A stretch of DNA of 64,000 bases, taken from positions 1,798,001-1,862,000 of the forward strand of contig NZ_CP098325.1 of the NCBI RefSeq assembly GCF_023639785.1. Direction: 5' to 3'. Within the stretch, counting starts at the first letter, position 1. Each line of letters starts with the position of its first letter. Shown piece after piece: positions 33,488 through 43,327 of the stretch. Origin of the DNA: Leclercia adecarboxylata (GTDB lineage: Bacteria; Pseudomonadota; Gammaproteobacteria; Enterobacterales; Enterobacteriaceae). The notes under the pieces are model-generated. The model was not told the DNA's origin. It did no database searches and saw only the letters and a list, made by a program, of their open reading frames with translations. The position numbers and the translations under genes are program-made.

Positions 33488-36400
33488 ATGCGACTTCTCG
33501 AAGATGAAACCCTTATTCAGGGACGTAAAGGCGGTAGCGCTAAACAGCATACCCCTGTTGAAGATCCGGATGACCTGCTGTCGACAGCAAAATTAAAAAT
33601 GCTGCTGGCGATCGCTGAAGGTGAAATCCAGGGCGAGCTGACGGCACAGAACATCTTCCTTAACGACACCCCGCTGGCGAACGCCGACGGCAGCTACAAC
33701 TTCACTGGCGTAAAATGGGATTTTCGCCCGGGCACTCAGGATCAGGATTATATTCAGGGGTTGCCGGAAGTCGACAACGAAATGTCGGCCAACTTGACAG
33801 TGACCACCACCGCGCCCTGGACACGCCAGTTCTCTAACCTGATGCTGGATGCCGTGCGTATTAAGCTGAGCCTGCCCGTACAGTACACCTATAAAGACAA
33901 CGGCGATATGGTCGGGACGGTCACGGAGTACGCCGTTGACCTCTCGACTGATGGTGCTGCCTGGCAGACGGTGCTTAACGGCAAATTCGACGGAAAGACA
34001 ACCACGGAATACCAGCGCGATATCCGCATTGATCTGCCAGCGGCCACTACCGGCTGGGCTGTGCGGGTACGTCGCATCACGCCTGATTCCACAGGCAACT
34101 CAAAACTGATAAACGCCTTCAAGGTGTTCTCGTTCGCTGAGGTGATCGACAGCAAGTTACGCTATCCCAATACCGCGCTGCTGTATATCGAGGTCGATGC
34201 CAGCCAGTTTACCAGTGGTGCGCCGAAGGTGACCTGCAGGCCGAAGGGCAAACTGGTACGTGTCCCGGACTCCTACGATCCAGTTACGCGTACCTACAGT
34301 GGCACCTGGTCGGGTGGCTTCAAAATGGCCTACACCAACAACCCGGCCTGGGTATTTTATGATCTGGTGCTGGATGAGATTTACGGCATGGGCACCCGCG
34401 TCGATGCAGGCATGATCGACAAATGGGAGCTGTACGCCATTGCGCAGTACTGCGATCAGAAGGTGTCAAACGGGGCGGGTGGTACCGAGCCGCGCTTTAC
34501 CTGCAATGTTTACATCCAGAGCCAGCAGGACGCCTACACCGTTCTCAGCGATTTAGCGGCCATATTCCGGGGGATTACCTTCTGGGGCAACGACCAGATT
34601 TACGTGCGCGCGGATGTGCCGCAGGATGAAGTGGATTTTACCTATCATGCCTCGAACGTGTTCGACGGGTTGTTTACCTACGGCGGCGGCAGCTACAAAA
34701 ACCGCTACTCGTCTGCTCTGGTGTCCTGGTCTGACCCTCAGAACCATTACAGCGACACCGTTGAGAGTGTCTACGATTCAGACCTGGTGAAGCGGTACAA
34801 GGTCAACCAGATGTCAATGACGGCGATTGGCTGCACATCCCAGAGTGAGGCGCACCGCCGGGGCCGCTGGGCACTGCTGTCTAATGCGCGCGACGGAACG
34901 GTGTCATTTGGCGTGGGGCTGGACGGTTATATTCCGCTGCCTGCGGAAATTATCGGTATCGCAGATCCATTCCGTGCCGGCAAACAGAACGGCGGGCGTA
35001 TCCGGGCAGTCAGCGGGCGTAACATCACGCTTGATCGTCCTGCTGACTACGCCGCTGGCGACCGCCTGGTGGTCAACCTGCCGGACGGCAAGGCGCAGAC
35101 GCGGACAATCGCGTCCATCAGCGCAGACAAACAGACGGTGACGGTCACCACCCCCTTCAGGCTGTCTCCTGAGTCCGGCGCAGTGTGGGCCATCGACAGC
35201 GACAACCTGGCTATCCAGTATTTTCGTGTGTCATCCATCCGTGCGAACGACGACAGCAACGGTGGCTTCACGATCACCGCAGTTCAGCATGACCCGAATA
35301 AATACCGCTATATCGATGACGGTGTGCGCATTACCCCGGCGCCAGTCACCGTCACGCCGGTAAGCGTTCTTCCGGCACCGAAAAACATCACCCTCACCGA
35401 AACCGACCACATAGAGCAGGGACTTACCGTTGCCACCATGAATGCTTCCTGGGATCGGGTGGATGGTGCTATCCGGTACCAGGCGCAATGGCGCAAGGAT
35501 AATGGCGACTGGATAAACGTTCCGGTGAGCAGCGCCCAGGGATTTACGGTGCAGGGGATTTACACTGGGAGTTATGACGTGCGGGTGCGAGCGCTGAACG
35601 CTCCGGATTCAGGCTCGCCGTGGGGTTATGCTGACACCACCTATCTTACGGGCAAAAACGGCAGGCCTGGAACGCCGCAGGCACTGGCCGCCACGGATGA
35701 TGTTGTCTGGGCTATCGACATCACCTGGGCTTTCCCGGATGGCTCTGGTGATACGGCATACACCGAAATTCAGCGCGCCACCACCGGAGACAAGGCTAAC
35801 CCGCAATTACTGGCGCTGGTGCCGTATCCGGCCACGCATTACCAGCATGGCCCGATGCGGGCGGGCGTCAGTCAGTGGTACCGCGCCCGTCTGGTGGATC
35901 GTATCGGCAACACCGGTGACTGGACGGAGTGGGCGGCAGGACAGTCCAGCTCGAAAGCCGGTGATTATCTCGACATGATCGGCGACACGATTGAACAGAC
36001 CGAGGGCTACAAAAACCTCGTGTCGGACATTGCCGATCTGGGTGAAGATATCCAGTCGGCGCGCGACGACATCACCGCAGTTACGACAGAGTCGGCGGCG
36101 ACTAAAGCGGGCCTGGCGCAGGAGGTCACGGATCGTAAGAAAGCCATCACCGACGAGGCAACGGCGCGCGGGCAGGCGCTACTGACCGAGAAGAACGAGC
36201 GTCTGGCAGATATCAGCAACGTCAACCAGACGATTCAGACTACCTCTGACTCGTTGGCGCAGCAGATCGCGCAGATTTCGGCGGGTACCGGCTCGCAGTT
36301 CGACCCGGCGAAAATCTGGTACTTCGATTCGACGGTAGAGGGGTGGACCGGGAACGGAACTCCCACAATCGTTGACGGGTGGATTCGCCCGGCGAACCAT

Positions 36401-38413
36401 GCCACCGATCCGTGGGTGGCATCGCCGGGATCACTGGCTATCAACTCCTCGTCCTATCGCTTCGTTAAACTCCGCATCAAAAAATTCGGTGCGCCGGGCT
36501 GGACGGGGCAGCTGCGGTGGCGTGGCACTGGTGGCTTCAACGACACCAACATGATCACCGTCGCCGAACCTGCCTATGACCCCAACGGTATCGCTACGGT
36601 GGAGTTCGACAATATCCCGTGGCTGACCGAAACCACGATGAACCAGTTCAGACTGGACCTGTCCACTAAACAGGATGCGACGAACTATTACCTGATTGAC
36701 TGGGTGGCGGTCGGGCGGCCAACGCCGGGGGCCGGGATGGCGGCGCTGCAGCAGGAGACGACAGCCCGTGTCACTGGCGACCAGGCGGAAGCCACGGCGC
36801 GCGAGACGCTGGCGACTCAGATCCGGGGCGGCTATACCGGTGACGATCCGTCAAAACTGGCCTCGGGTCTGCTGTACACCGAACGCCAGGCGCGCATCAC
36901 AGCGCAGGAAGCGGAGGTGACAGCGCGGACTCAACTGGAGTCGACCGTTAACGCCAACAAAGCCAGTGTGACGCAGGAGCTGGCAACGCTGACGACGGAG
37001 CAGGAGGCGCAGGCCACCACGCTTTCCAGTCTGCAGACGACGGTTGGCAAAAACACCGGTGACATTACACGCATCGATAAAACGGTCGCTGATAACAACA
37101 AGGCGCAGACCACCGCGCTGGCTGCGGTTAAGGCCACGACCGACAAGAACACGGCGGATATCAGCACGGAAACCACGGCCCGTACGGATGGTGACAGCGC
37201 GCTGGGCCGCCGTATCGACAGTCTGAAAGTTGACGTGGACGGTAACACTGCCAGCCGGGACGCCGGTATCGTCGGCAATGTCACCAACGCCCTCGCCAGC
37301 TTCATGGCGTTCTCGGATCAGCGTGTCACGTTCGCTGTTGGCGAAACGAAAACGATGGCCGAGATCACCGAAGCCCGGAAGACTGCAGCTGATGCCACAA
37401 GCGCCGTGGCGGAGCAGGTCACTTCGCTTAAGGCCACGGTTGAGCAGAACGGCCAGACCAACGCTGCAGCCATAACGCGCATTGATAAAGCCGTTACGGA
37501 CCTGGAAAGCGCCACCGCGACCAGCATTGAGCAGGTGACGGCTGCGATCGGCGATACCAATGCCAACGTCCAGACGACCAGTAAAGCTGTTGCTGATATC
37601 AACGGCAAGCTGAGCGCGCAGTGGGGCGTTAAAGTTCAGGTGGAGGCGAACGGCATCAAACGTATCGCGGGTATCCAGCTGGGCATTGATGCCACAGGCT
37701 CCTCTAACTTCCTCGTCAGCGCCGACACGTTCGCGGTTTATAACCCAACGACCACCGGGCAGGAACTGGTGTTTGCCGCCACCGGCGGCCAGATGTTCTT
37801 GCGATCGGTGTTTATCCAGGATGGTTCCATTAATAACGCCAAGATTGGCTACCAGATAAGTTCTAATGACTGGAACGATATCGGCCCATGGGACCCGAAT
37901 GGGCGCGGCTGGTGTATCCGCAAGGACGGATCGGCCTACTTCAATAGCGTGACAATTAGAGGGACTGTTTATGCAACTAACGGTGAATTCCGAGGGACTG
38001 TTTATGCAACCAACGGTGAATTCCGAGGTACGGTTTACGCCACTAATGGCGATTTTCAGGGAACCGTTTATGCGAATAAAATCGTAGGTAATATTTCAGA
38101 ATCTAAAATGTATCCCGGCTTTTCACAGGCAAGGCCGAACAGTAATACTATGACTATTAATTATGCTGGAAACCCTCGTTTACCTGTCAGGGTATCTATT
38201 TTCTTTACTATTAATGGTTATTCGGCGGGGACAAGGTTCTGGGTTAACGGCGAAGAACAAACTGATCGTTCACCAGGTAAATCCTATGGATTTTCTTTCG
38301 ATGTAGGAACTGGGGCTGGATTGACAATAACCTTAAGGGCTTCTGGTGAGGGATCAATTTCAACCAGCCCCATAATTGCAATCGTTACTCCTCAGGGAAC
38401 TGGATTAAGTTAA
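33488..38413 (+). CDS. J: Central tail tip / host specificity protein gpJ, long form
   Basis: 1641 residues against 1132 in lambda J. The first about 800 residues follow the J pattern (DDLLSTAKLKMLLAIAEGEI, YGMGTRVDAGMIDKWELYAI), then a fibronectin III-like part (VLPAPKNITLTETDHIEQGL). The extra 500 residues are coiled coil (repeated ATTDKNTADIS, TRIDKAVTDLE types) and a domain with IRGTVYATNGEFRGTVYATN repeats before a distinct C-terminal tip. The tip binds the receptor, so host range differs from lambda. Codon use becomes AT-richer after 38,040, suggesting an exchanged tip. Confidence 0.92.
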   Translation: MRLLEDETLIQGRKGGSAKQHTPVEDPDDLLSTAKLKMLLAIAEGEIQGELTAQNIFLNDTPLANADGSYNFTGVKWDFRPGTQDQDYIQGLPEVDNEMSANLTVTTTAPWTRQFSNLMLDAVRIKLSLPVQYTYKDNGDMVGTVTEYAVDLSTDGAAWQTVLNGKFDGKTTTEYQRDIRIDLPAATTGWAVRVRRITPDSTGNSKLINAFKVFSFAEVIDSKLRYPNTALLYIEVDASQFTSGAPKVTCRPKGKLVRVPDSYDPVTRTYSGTWSGGFKMAYTNNPAWVFYDLVLDEIYGMGTRVDAGMIDKWELYAIAQYCDQKVSNGAGGTEPRFTCNVYIQSQQDAYTVLSDLAAIFRGITFWGNDQIYVRADVPQDEVDFTYHASNVFDGLFTYGGGSYKNRYSSALVSWSDPQNHYSDTVESVYDSDLVKRYKVNQMSMTAIGCTSQSEAHRRGRWALLSNARDGTVSFGVGLDGYIPLPAEIIGIADPFRAGKQNGGRIRAVSGRNITLDRPADYAAGDRLVVNLPDGKAQTRTIASISADKQTVTVTTPFRLSPESGAVWAIDSDNLAIQYFRVSSIRANDDSNGGFTITAVQHDPNKYRYIDDGVRITPAPVTVTPVSVLPAPKNITLTETDHIEQGLTVATMNASWDRVDGAIRYQAQWRKDNGDWINVPVSSAQGFTVQGIYTGSYDVRVRALNAPDSGSPWGYADTTYLTGKNGRPGTPQALAATDDVVWAIDITWAFPDGSGDTAYTEIQRATTGDKANPQLLALVPYPATHYQHGPMRAGVSQWYRARLVDRIGNTGDWTEWAAGQSSSKAGDYLDMIGDTIEQTEGYKNLVSDIADLGEDIQSARDDITAVTTESAATKAGLAQEVTDRKKAITDEATARGQALLTEKNERLADISNVNQTIQTTSDSLAQQIAQISAGTGSQFDPAKIWYFDSTVEGWTGNGTPTIVDGWIRPANHATDPWVASPGSLAINSSSYRFVKLRIKKFGAPGWTGQLRWRGTGGFNDTNMITVAEPAYDPNGIATVEFDNIPWLTETTMNQFRLDLSTKQDATNYYLIDWVAVGRPTPGAGMAALQQETTARVTGDQAEATARETLATQIRGGYTGDDPSKLASGLLYTERQARITAQEAEVTARTQLESTVNANKASVTQELATLTTEQEAQATTLSSLQTTVGKNTGDITRIDKTVADNNKAQTTALAAVKATTDKNTADISTETTARTDGDSALGRRIDSLKVDVDGNTASRDAGIVGNVTNALASFMAFSDQRVTFAVGETKTMAEITEARKTAADATSAVAEQVTSLKATVEQNGQTNAAAITRIDKAVTDLESATATSIEQVTAAIGDTNANVQTTSKAVADINGKLSAQWGVKVQVEANGIKRIAGIQLGIDATGSSNFLVSADTFAVYNPTTTGQELVFAATGGQMFLRSVFIQDGSINNAKIGYQISSNDWNDIGPWDPNGRGWCIRKDGSAYFNSVTIRGTVYATNGEFRGTVYATNGEFRGTVYATNGDFQGTVYANKIVGNISESKMYPGFSQARPNSNTMTINYAGNPRLPVRVSIFFTINGYSAGTRFWVNGEEQTDRSPGKSYGFSFDVGTGAGLTITLRASGEGSISTSPIIAIVTPQGTGLS
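37959..38065 (+). repeat. 33-bp tandem repeat in the C-terminal part of J
   Basis: Just over three units encoding RGTVYATNGEF (last unit QGTVYAN). The first two are nearly identical at DNA level, the third has drifted at third codon positions. Such repeats let the receptor-binding tip be lengthened or swapped by recombination. Confidence 0.8.
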
Positions 38414-38442
38414 TTTTCGCTAAAACCTATCTCATACAAATA

Positions 38443-38464
38443 AACCCGGCTCCGGCTGGGTTTT
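38443..38464 (+). terminator. Terminator between J and the side tail fibre gene
   Basis: AACCCGGC/GCTGGGTT hairpin with a short loop and four T. Confidence 0.6.
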
Positions 38465-38484
38465 CCATTTTAAGGACATCATGA

Positions 38485-40146
38485 ATGGCCACACTTGATG
38501 ACGATTTAGCAAAAGCTGTCACGGAAGGTTTTCGCCAGGCGCAAATTGATATCATCAACCAGGACCTGATTTTATCGGGCACAGGTGATGTCACGGTAAC
38601 GCTGGCAGACGGCTCAAAAAAAACGGGGCCGAGCTGGTCGAAGCTGACAGCTGCTGCGATGGCTGCAGGAACCAGCGCCGCAGCGGCGGAAGCGTCAGCG
38701 AAGAACGCAAAAACATCAGAGACGAATGCAAATTCATCCAAAACTGCTGCGGCAACTTCTACGTCAAATGCCAAAACCTCAGAGACTAATGCGAAAACCT
38801 CAGAAACCAACGCCAAAACGTCTGAGACGAACGCGAAGTCTTCAGAAAATAACGCTAAAACCAGCGAAACGAACGCCGCAGCATCGCTGGCCGCCGCGCA
38901 GCTGCTGACGTCCGTGCCCTTCGAAACCGCGCCTTTCCCGGATGTTTGGCTGCCGTTTAATGACGATTTGCGCCTGCTGGCAGGGTTCGCACCTTATGAC
39001 CGGCTGACTATTTCCGGGCAGGTGCTGGAGCTGGCAACAAAATCAGCGACCTTTACCCGGTCAACCAAAGCAACGTATATCGACAAATCCGGCGTATTGC
39101 AGACCGCAGATATTAACGAACCGCGCTTTGAAAAGGCTGGGTTATTACTGGAATCTCAGGCCACAAACTTATATACAAATTCCGAGCAATGGGGAGCAGG
39201 ATCGAGAGTTACCACCACGAACAACAGTGGTGACTCACCTCGTGGCGATAAAACGATGGCGCTGATAATAGAGGATACAGCGGGGGCAGAACACTACACG
39301 CAGGATCGCAATATTGCTTTGGTAGCAGGAACAACTTATTGCTTTTCCGTTTTTGTTAAGGCTCACTCCAGCCCACGCAACTTATATTTGCGTGTTGCTT
39401 CTGGTAGCACATCTCAAACTTTCTTTGACCCGGTTACAGGGGCATGGTCTGGTAATGCGGGCGGAGCTGATTATATTGATCGCGGGTTCGAGGATTTGGG
39501 AAGCGGCATTTACCGGGTCTGGATGGCGTTCACAGCCGCCGCAAGCCAAAGCACAGTTATTCGCCTTCAATTAGCAAACGGCGTTTCATCAAACTACACC
39601 GGTGATGGCAAGTCAGGTTTATATGTATGGGGCGCGCAATTAGAGGACAGCCCTTTCCCTACTTCATATATCAAAACCGAGGCGTCTACCGTTGCGCGTA
39701 CCGCAGACAGTTGGAGCATTCCTGTTGAAAATGCCGGATATAAAACTCTTGCCACTCTATTTAATAGGACCGTTGCAGCGGAGCTAACTGCCAAGTTTAT
39801 GCCTGTGGGCGGCTATACTGAGGCTATATCTGTCCAGGGACCTAGATATGACATCGTTTGTCGACTCGATACGAATAAAATGATGCGTTCCTACCGCAGT
39901 AACCCGCTGGAGATTGCTCTAGAAAATGGGGCGTCAGGTATGTTCGCGTATACCATCACGGGCAATGCTGTATCTATGTCATTTATTGGAAAGACCACTT
40001 CAGGTACCCGAACCAATGCCGATGTTAATGCGATCACGAAATTCGGTAATGTAGCCCAGTCTACTGCAAGGTTCGTTTATTACCTTCGCAACTTCCGCAT
40101 CTGGCACCGTGTCTTAACTCCCAACCAAATTAATGGACTCCGCTAA
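38485..40146 (+). CDS. Side tail fibre protein with KTSETNA repeats and lectin-like C-terminus
   Basis: 553 residues from ATG 38485. N-terminal 55 residues (MATLDDDLAKAVTEGFRQAQ..) attach to the tail. Residues 70-135 are heptad-like repeats (KTSETNAKTSETNAKSSEN) forming a trimeric coiled coil, as in lambda Stf. The rest contains a beta-sandwich, carbohydrate-binding-like region (TYCFSVFVKAHSSPRNLYLR). It overlaps the next gene by 1 nt. Confidence 0.85.
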   Translation: MATLDDDLAKAVTEGFRQAQIDIINQDLILSGTGDVTVTLADGSKKTGPSWSKLTAAAMAAGTSAAAAEASAKNAKTSETNANSSKTAAATSTSNAKTSETNAKTSETNAKTSETNAKSSENNAKTSETNAAASLAAAQLLTSVPFETAPFPDVWLPFNDDLRLLAGFAPYDRLTISGQVLELATKSATFTRSTKATYIDKSGVLQTADINEPRFEKAGLLLESQATNLYTNSEQWGAGSRVTTTNNSGDSPRGDKTMALIIEDTAGAEHYTQDRNIALVAGTTYCFSVFVKAHSSPRNLYLRVASGSTSQTFFDPVTGAWSGNAGGADYIDRGFEDLGSGIYRVWMAFTAAASQSTVIRLQLANGVSSNYTGDGKSGLYVWGAQLEDSPFPTSYIKTEASTVARTADSWSIPVENAGYKTLATLFNRTVAAELTAKFMPVGGYTEAISVQGPRYDIVCRLDTNKMMRSYRSNPLEIALENGASGMFAYTITGNAVSMSFIGKTTSGTRTNADVNAITKFGNVAQSTARFVYYLRNFRIWHRVLTPNQINGLR

Positions 40147-40448
40147 TGAGAGATTTATATCTGCGCTTTAATGACGCCGACCAGATGCGCACGCAATTAA
40201 TCGCGGCGGGGTTTGTGAATGATGAGGGGCAGGGTGGTTTATATCACCCTGATATCAGCCTGGGTATCGTCGGCGTTATCACCCTCCCTGCCGAAGTTAT
40301 CAATCCCGGTGAAGAAAACGAAATCATCAAATACACCACCGAACCCGGCTATCACGTCAATTTACGGGTCATGAATGACTCGCTCGACTTATCCGGGCTG
40401 AACGACTTTGTAGTTACACCGAAAACACCGGCTCGTGTCTGGGCGTAA
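40146..40448 (+). CDS. Tail fibre-associated protein, 100 aa
   Basis: Starts in a TAATG overlap with the side tail fibre gene. Sequence MRDLYLRFNDADQMRTQLIA.. to ..VVTPKTPARVWA, with no membrane or coiled-coil part. Small genes at this position usually encode fibre chaperones or caps. Function inferred from context only. Confidence 0.7.
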   Translation: MRDLYLRFNDADQMRTQLIAAGFVNDEGQGGLYHPDISLGIVGVITLPAEVINPGEENEIIKYTTEPGYHVNLRVMNDSLDLSGLNDFVVTPKTPARVWA

Positions 40449-40459
40449 GGGGTTACATC

Positions 40460-41191
40460 ATGGCATTGAGAAAAGACACTGCAGCCCTGGCTGCGGCAGA
40501 CGTAAAGGCACTGAGTAGTGAGTCCGGCGGTGTCGTAAACGGCAACGTGCAGGTAACTGGCAAAATGACGGTAAATGCCGGAGGCAGCGTATTTACAGAC
40601 ATTCACACCAGTGCGGGAGGTGGCTGCGGGGTTAATGCGTGGCGGCCTGAATCCAATAACGGGATTGAGCTAAACAACGTCAAAAATGACACCGTAGAAG
40701 GAAATTTTGTAAATTACCTAACTGGCAGCTGGTACAACGGCGGCTGGTCGATTGGTGGCGTAAGAGGCTCCAGCACTAATATAGACAGGGTGCAAATTAA
40801 CGCTAATGGTGGATCATCAAATTTAAACTCGTCTTTTATCTTTGGTGCTAACGGCAACGCAGGCGGCGGCACATGGAACAACCCATCAGATGAGCGACTG
40901 AAATACAATATTAAAACCATTGAAAATCCCATTGAGAAAATGAGGTCATTTCATGGGAAGACTTTTACTTATAAAAAAGGTGATGTTGATTCTGCAGGGT
41001 ATATCGCTCAGGAAGTGAAAGAGGTTCTACCGGAGGTTGTCGGTGAGGATAATGACGGATTCCTGTCACTGAATGTCGCGGGTGTTGGAGCGCTTCACCA
41101 TGAGGCAATCCTGGCACTCGTTGAGCGCGTTGAGTATCTGGAAGCTAAACTCGGTTTGCAGTCAGACGAAGAACCGGATGTTGAGCAGTAA
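40460..41191 (+). CDS. Tail fibre/spike protein with intramolecular chaperone (Peptidase S74) domain
   Basis: 243 residues. Short N-terminal part, a beta-rich Gly/Asn middle (NSSFIFGANGNAGGGTWNN), then the S74 chaperone: NPSDERLKYNIKTIENPIEK, SAGYIAQEVKEVLPEVV, and C-terminal helix ALVERVEYLEAKLG. The Ser in PSDERLK is the self-cleavage site after trimer folding. It completes the tail-fibre module. Confidence 0.88.
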   Translation: MALRKDTAALAAADVKALSSESGGVVNGNVQVTGKMTVNAGGSVFTDIHTSAGGGCGVNAWRPESNNGIELNNVKNDTVEGNFVNYLTGSWYNGGWSIGGVRGSSTNIDRVQINANGGSSNLNSSFIFGANGNAGGGTWNNPSDERLKYNIKTIENPIEKMRSFHGKTFTYKKGDVDSAGYIAQEVKEVLPEVVGEDNDGFLSLNVAGVGALHHEAILALVERVEYLEAKLGLQSDEEPDVEQ

Positions 41192-41380
41192 TTATCATTA
41201 GCCGCATTCTCGATCACTCTGAAGTAGAGAAAAAAAGCCCGTACGGGAACGGGCACAAATCCCTTAGTTTTGTTATCAACCCCGCGCTCATGACGCAGGT
41301 CGTTAACGTATCGGCAGCATGAGCCATAACTTTAGGTAGGGGGTATTAGCGCTTCGTTTAAAATCATCTACCTTTAATGA
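41192..41380. other. Non-coding stretch with GCCCGT/ACGGGC hairpin
   Basis: After the fibre gene a hairpin (AGCCCGTACGGGAACGGGC) lies near 41,234-41,253, likely a terminator despite the lack of a T-run. Nothing else recognised before C4 copy 6. Confidence 0.45.
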
Positions 41381-41485
41381 AGGTGAATCCCCCTGTGCGG
41401 CGGGGCAATCCAGTTAACTGCTGAGTGCAGATATGCTTGCGGCTCGTATGACTGGTAACGAGTCACCGGGAGACACCTGGCATCT
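41381..41485 (+). ncRNA. C4 antisense RNA, copy 6
   Basis: AGGTG/CATCT outer stem, AATCCCCCTGTGCGGCGGGGC first hairpin, middle hairpin around GTGCAGATATGCTTGCGGC, last hairpin CACCGGGAGACACCTGG. Nearly identical to copy 4 (3094-3200), 38 kb upstream. Several differences lie in stems and keep pairing possible, which supports function. Confidence 0.78.
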
Positions 41486-41572
41486 GTATCAGGGTAAGCT
41501 ATATGTTTGTGCTGATTTCATTTGCTTGCTTAATCGGCAGGCATTTTTTACAACTTTGAGAAGGAATCTCTG

Positions 41573-41680
41573 ATGGCGGGAGTTGTTTTGTTAGCCGTTT
41601 TGTTTGTGCTTATCGTGTCGGGTCTTATCGGTCTTTCCCGGGCATTATTAAATATCTGGTGCGGTCCGGAGCAACATTAA
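41573..41680 (+). CDS. Small membrane protein, 35 aa
   Basis: ATG 41573 follows GAGAAGGAATCTCTG. The product is a single hydrophobic helix (MAGVVLLAVLFVLIVSGLIG, then LSRALLNIWCGPEQH). It lies about 90 bp after the end of C4 copy 6, in the position of a gene the RNA might control. Not recognised. Confidence 0.5.
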   Translation: MAGVVLLAVLFVLIVSGLIGLSRALLNIWCGPEQH

Positions 41681-41873
41681 CTCGTTCAGGATGACGCGTG
41701 GCTCTACCATAAACTGCGAGCGCTGCTGGTTCATTGCATTTGGTCATGTTTGTTAGTCAGTGCTTTTAAGCCTGGCTACAAAAACATTAAGAAATGTTAA
41801 TCATTGCACCTTTATTTATAACGAAACTGTGTATGATGTCAGTTCAGCCAACGGCGTGAGGGTCATACCTGTT

Positions 41874-42044
41874 ATGAAATTTCTCTGTCCTGTATGCAGA
41901 AGTAACCGGTTCTTTTTCACCTCCTTCGATCCCATACAAAATCTGCCACACGGTGCGTTATGTTCTGTATGCGGAACCCGGCTCACCACGCGCTCCATCC
42001 TTCCTGCGCCACGCAGAAGACGATGGCCTAAACAAGTGGTATAA
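41874..42044 (+). CDS. Small zinc-ribbon protein, 56 aa
   Basis: ATG 41874 is the most likely start (MKFLCPVCRSNRFFFTSFDP). Two CxxC pairs (CPVC near residue 5 and CSVC near residue 33) form a zinc ribbon; the C-terminus is basic (PAPRRRRWPKQVV). The upstream extension lacks such features. Possibly a small regulator similar in style to Ogr/zinc-finger phage activators. No ribosome-binding site is strong. Confidence 0.5.
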   Translation: MKFLCPVCRSNRFFFTSFDPIQNLPHGALCSVCGTRLTTRSILPAPRRRRWPKQVV

Positions 42045-42190
42045 ACAAGTTGCCACATCGATCAAAAAAATAGTTGAAGTTTCATCTGGGAAATATTTGT
42101 TTAGAAAGAATGTGAACTGAATAAGATGATTTCATTGAGAATTTTCCAGTATCATATTGTAATCATATTTTAATAACGGATAGCTGAGCA

Positions 42191-43189
42191 TTGGCACCAC
42201 ACGGAAAAAACGACACAAGAATATCTCTTAAACTACTCTTGCTTCCGGGGTTTTCATTAATGTCCATGGGAGTTTTTCTCGAGCGCCTGCTTTCATTGCA
42301 ATCCCCTGGTGATGGAGAAACGTCTCTCACCTTTGGCTGGGATTTAGTTGCGCCTGATAATGAGCCTGTAACCTCAGCCTGTGGTACGCAAGTTAAAACC
42401 AGCCTGACTCTGAAGTCACAGGAACTGGTGTCGGGTATTAACCATTACTTAATCATTTTCGGCAGCAGGTCCGGTCACGATAATGAACAGCCCGCGTTTT
42501 ATCTGAAACCAGTTATCGATAAGGCACTCAAAAAGGGAATGGTCGTCGCAGGTATGGACCACGCCGCTTTTCACCTGGCAAAAAATGATTTCATCAGTGA
42601 ACATACCCTGGCTGCTTTTAATGCTACCCGGCGTTCAGGTGAGCATTACTCTTCTGAATCCATTCCAGTTCATACCGGTGTTTTAACCAGAGGTGACATA
42701 TGGCTGTGTACGGGAGGGCATGCTGCTTCAAAGATAGCCGGGCTCATTGGGCAAAAAAGACTGGAAAGAATCAGCGAAATAAAAAAATTAAGCACCGCGA
42801 TAGTCAGTAAGGAGGCTAAATATAATTCGGACGGGGCCCTTACTTCGATGTCCACAGAGGTTGCATCAACACTTCAGTTTATAAAAAATAATCTGGCCAC
42901 GCGCCTTGAGGCGGATGCCATCGCGTCGCGCTTCGGGTTAAAAAGGCGAGCACTTGATTTAATGATGACCCGCGAGACGGGCAGAACCGTCCAGCAGACC
43001 ATCGTACATCTGAGAACAGACTATGCCTGCCACTTACTGGTACAGAAAACGAAATCACTGAAAGAGGTGGCTGAAGAGTGCGGTTTTGAAAACGTTAGCC
43101 AGTTCACCAGGCTCTTCAAAAAAAGAACGGGATTAACACCCGCAGCATGGCGTTACGATGCCTATCTCAACTCGCCCCGGCAAAAATAG
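42191..43189 (+). CDS. GlxA-family regulator (DJ-1/PfpI-like domain + AraC HTH)
   Basis: 332 residues from TTG 42191. Residues 10-200 are a DJ-1/PfpI (class I glutaminase-like) sensor domain (LLLPGFSLMSMGVFLERLLS, GDIWLCTGGHAASKIAGLIG). Residues 225-325 hold an AraC/XylS double helix-turn-helix (ASRFGLKRRALDLMMTRETG, LKEVAEECGFENVSQFTRLF, KKRTGLTPAAWR). Such regulators belong to host metabolism and are unusual in lambdoid phages. It lies next to the right attachment site, the usual place for a captured host gene. Confidence 0.85.
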   Translation: MAPHGKNDTRISLKLLLLPGFSLMSMGVFLERLLSLQSPGDGETSLTFGWDLVAPDNEPVTSACGTQVKTSLTLKSQELVSGINHYLIIFGSRSGHDNEQPAFYLKPVIDKALKKGMVVAGMDHAAFHLAKNDFISEHTLAAFNATRRSGEHYSSESIPVHTGVLTRGDIWLCTGGHAASKIAGLIGQKRLERISEIKKLSTAIVSKEAKYNSDGALTSMSTEVASTLQFIKNNLATRLEADAIASRFGLKRRALDLMMTRETGRTVQQTIVHLRTDYACHLLVQKTKSLKEVAEECGFENVSQFTRLFKKRTGLTPAAWRYDAYLNSPRQK

Positions 43190-43205
43190 TTTTGAGCGGG
43201 TAATG

Positions 43206-43226
43206 CACTTTTAGCCTTTAAAAGTG
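43206..43226 (+). terminator. Hairpin after the GlxA-family gene
   Basis: CACTTTTA/TAAAAGTG arms with a short loop right after the stop codon; weak terminator. Confidence 0.4.
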
Positions 43227-43327
43227 GTTATCAAAACTCTAAGCAATTATGGCAAAAACAAGGAGTTATAAAGCAGGTCAGACAAGCCATAAAATCTGTT
43301 TTTGTGTTACCATTCTTATAGAAAGTA

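Noticed and set aside
1381..41485. C4 repeats as CRISPR or transposon ends
   Set aside because: No regular short repeat-spacer pattern; each unit has hairpins with compensatory changes typical of a structured RNA.
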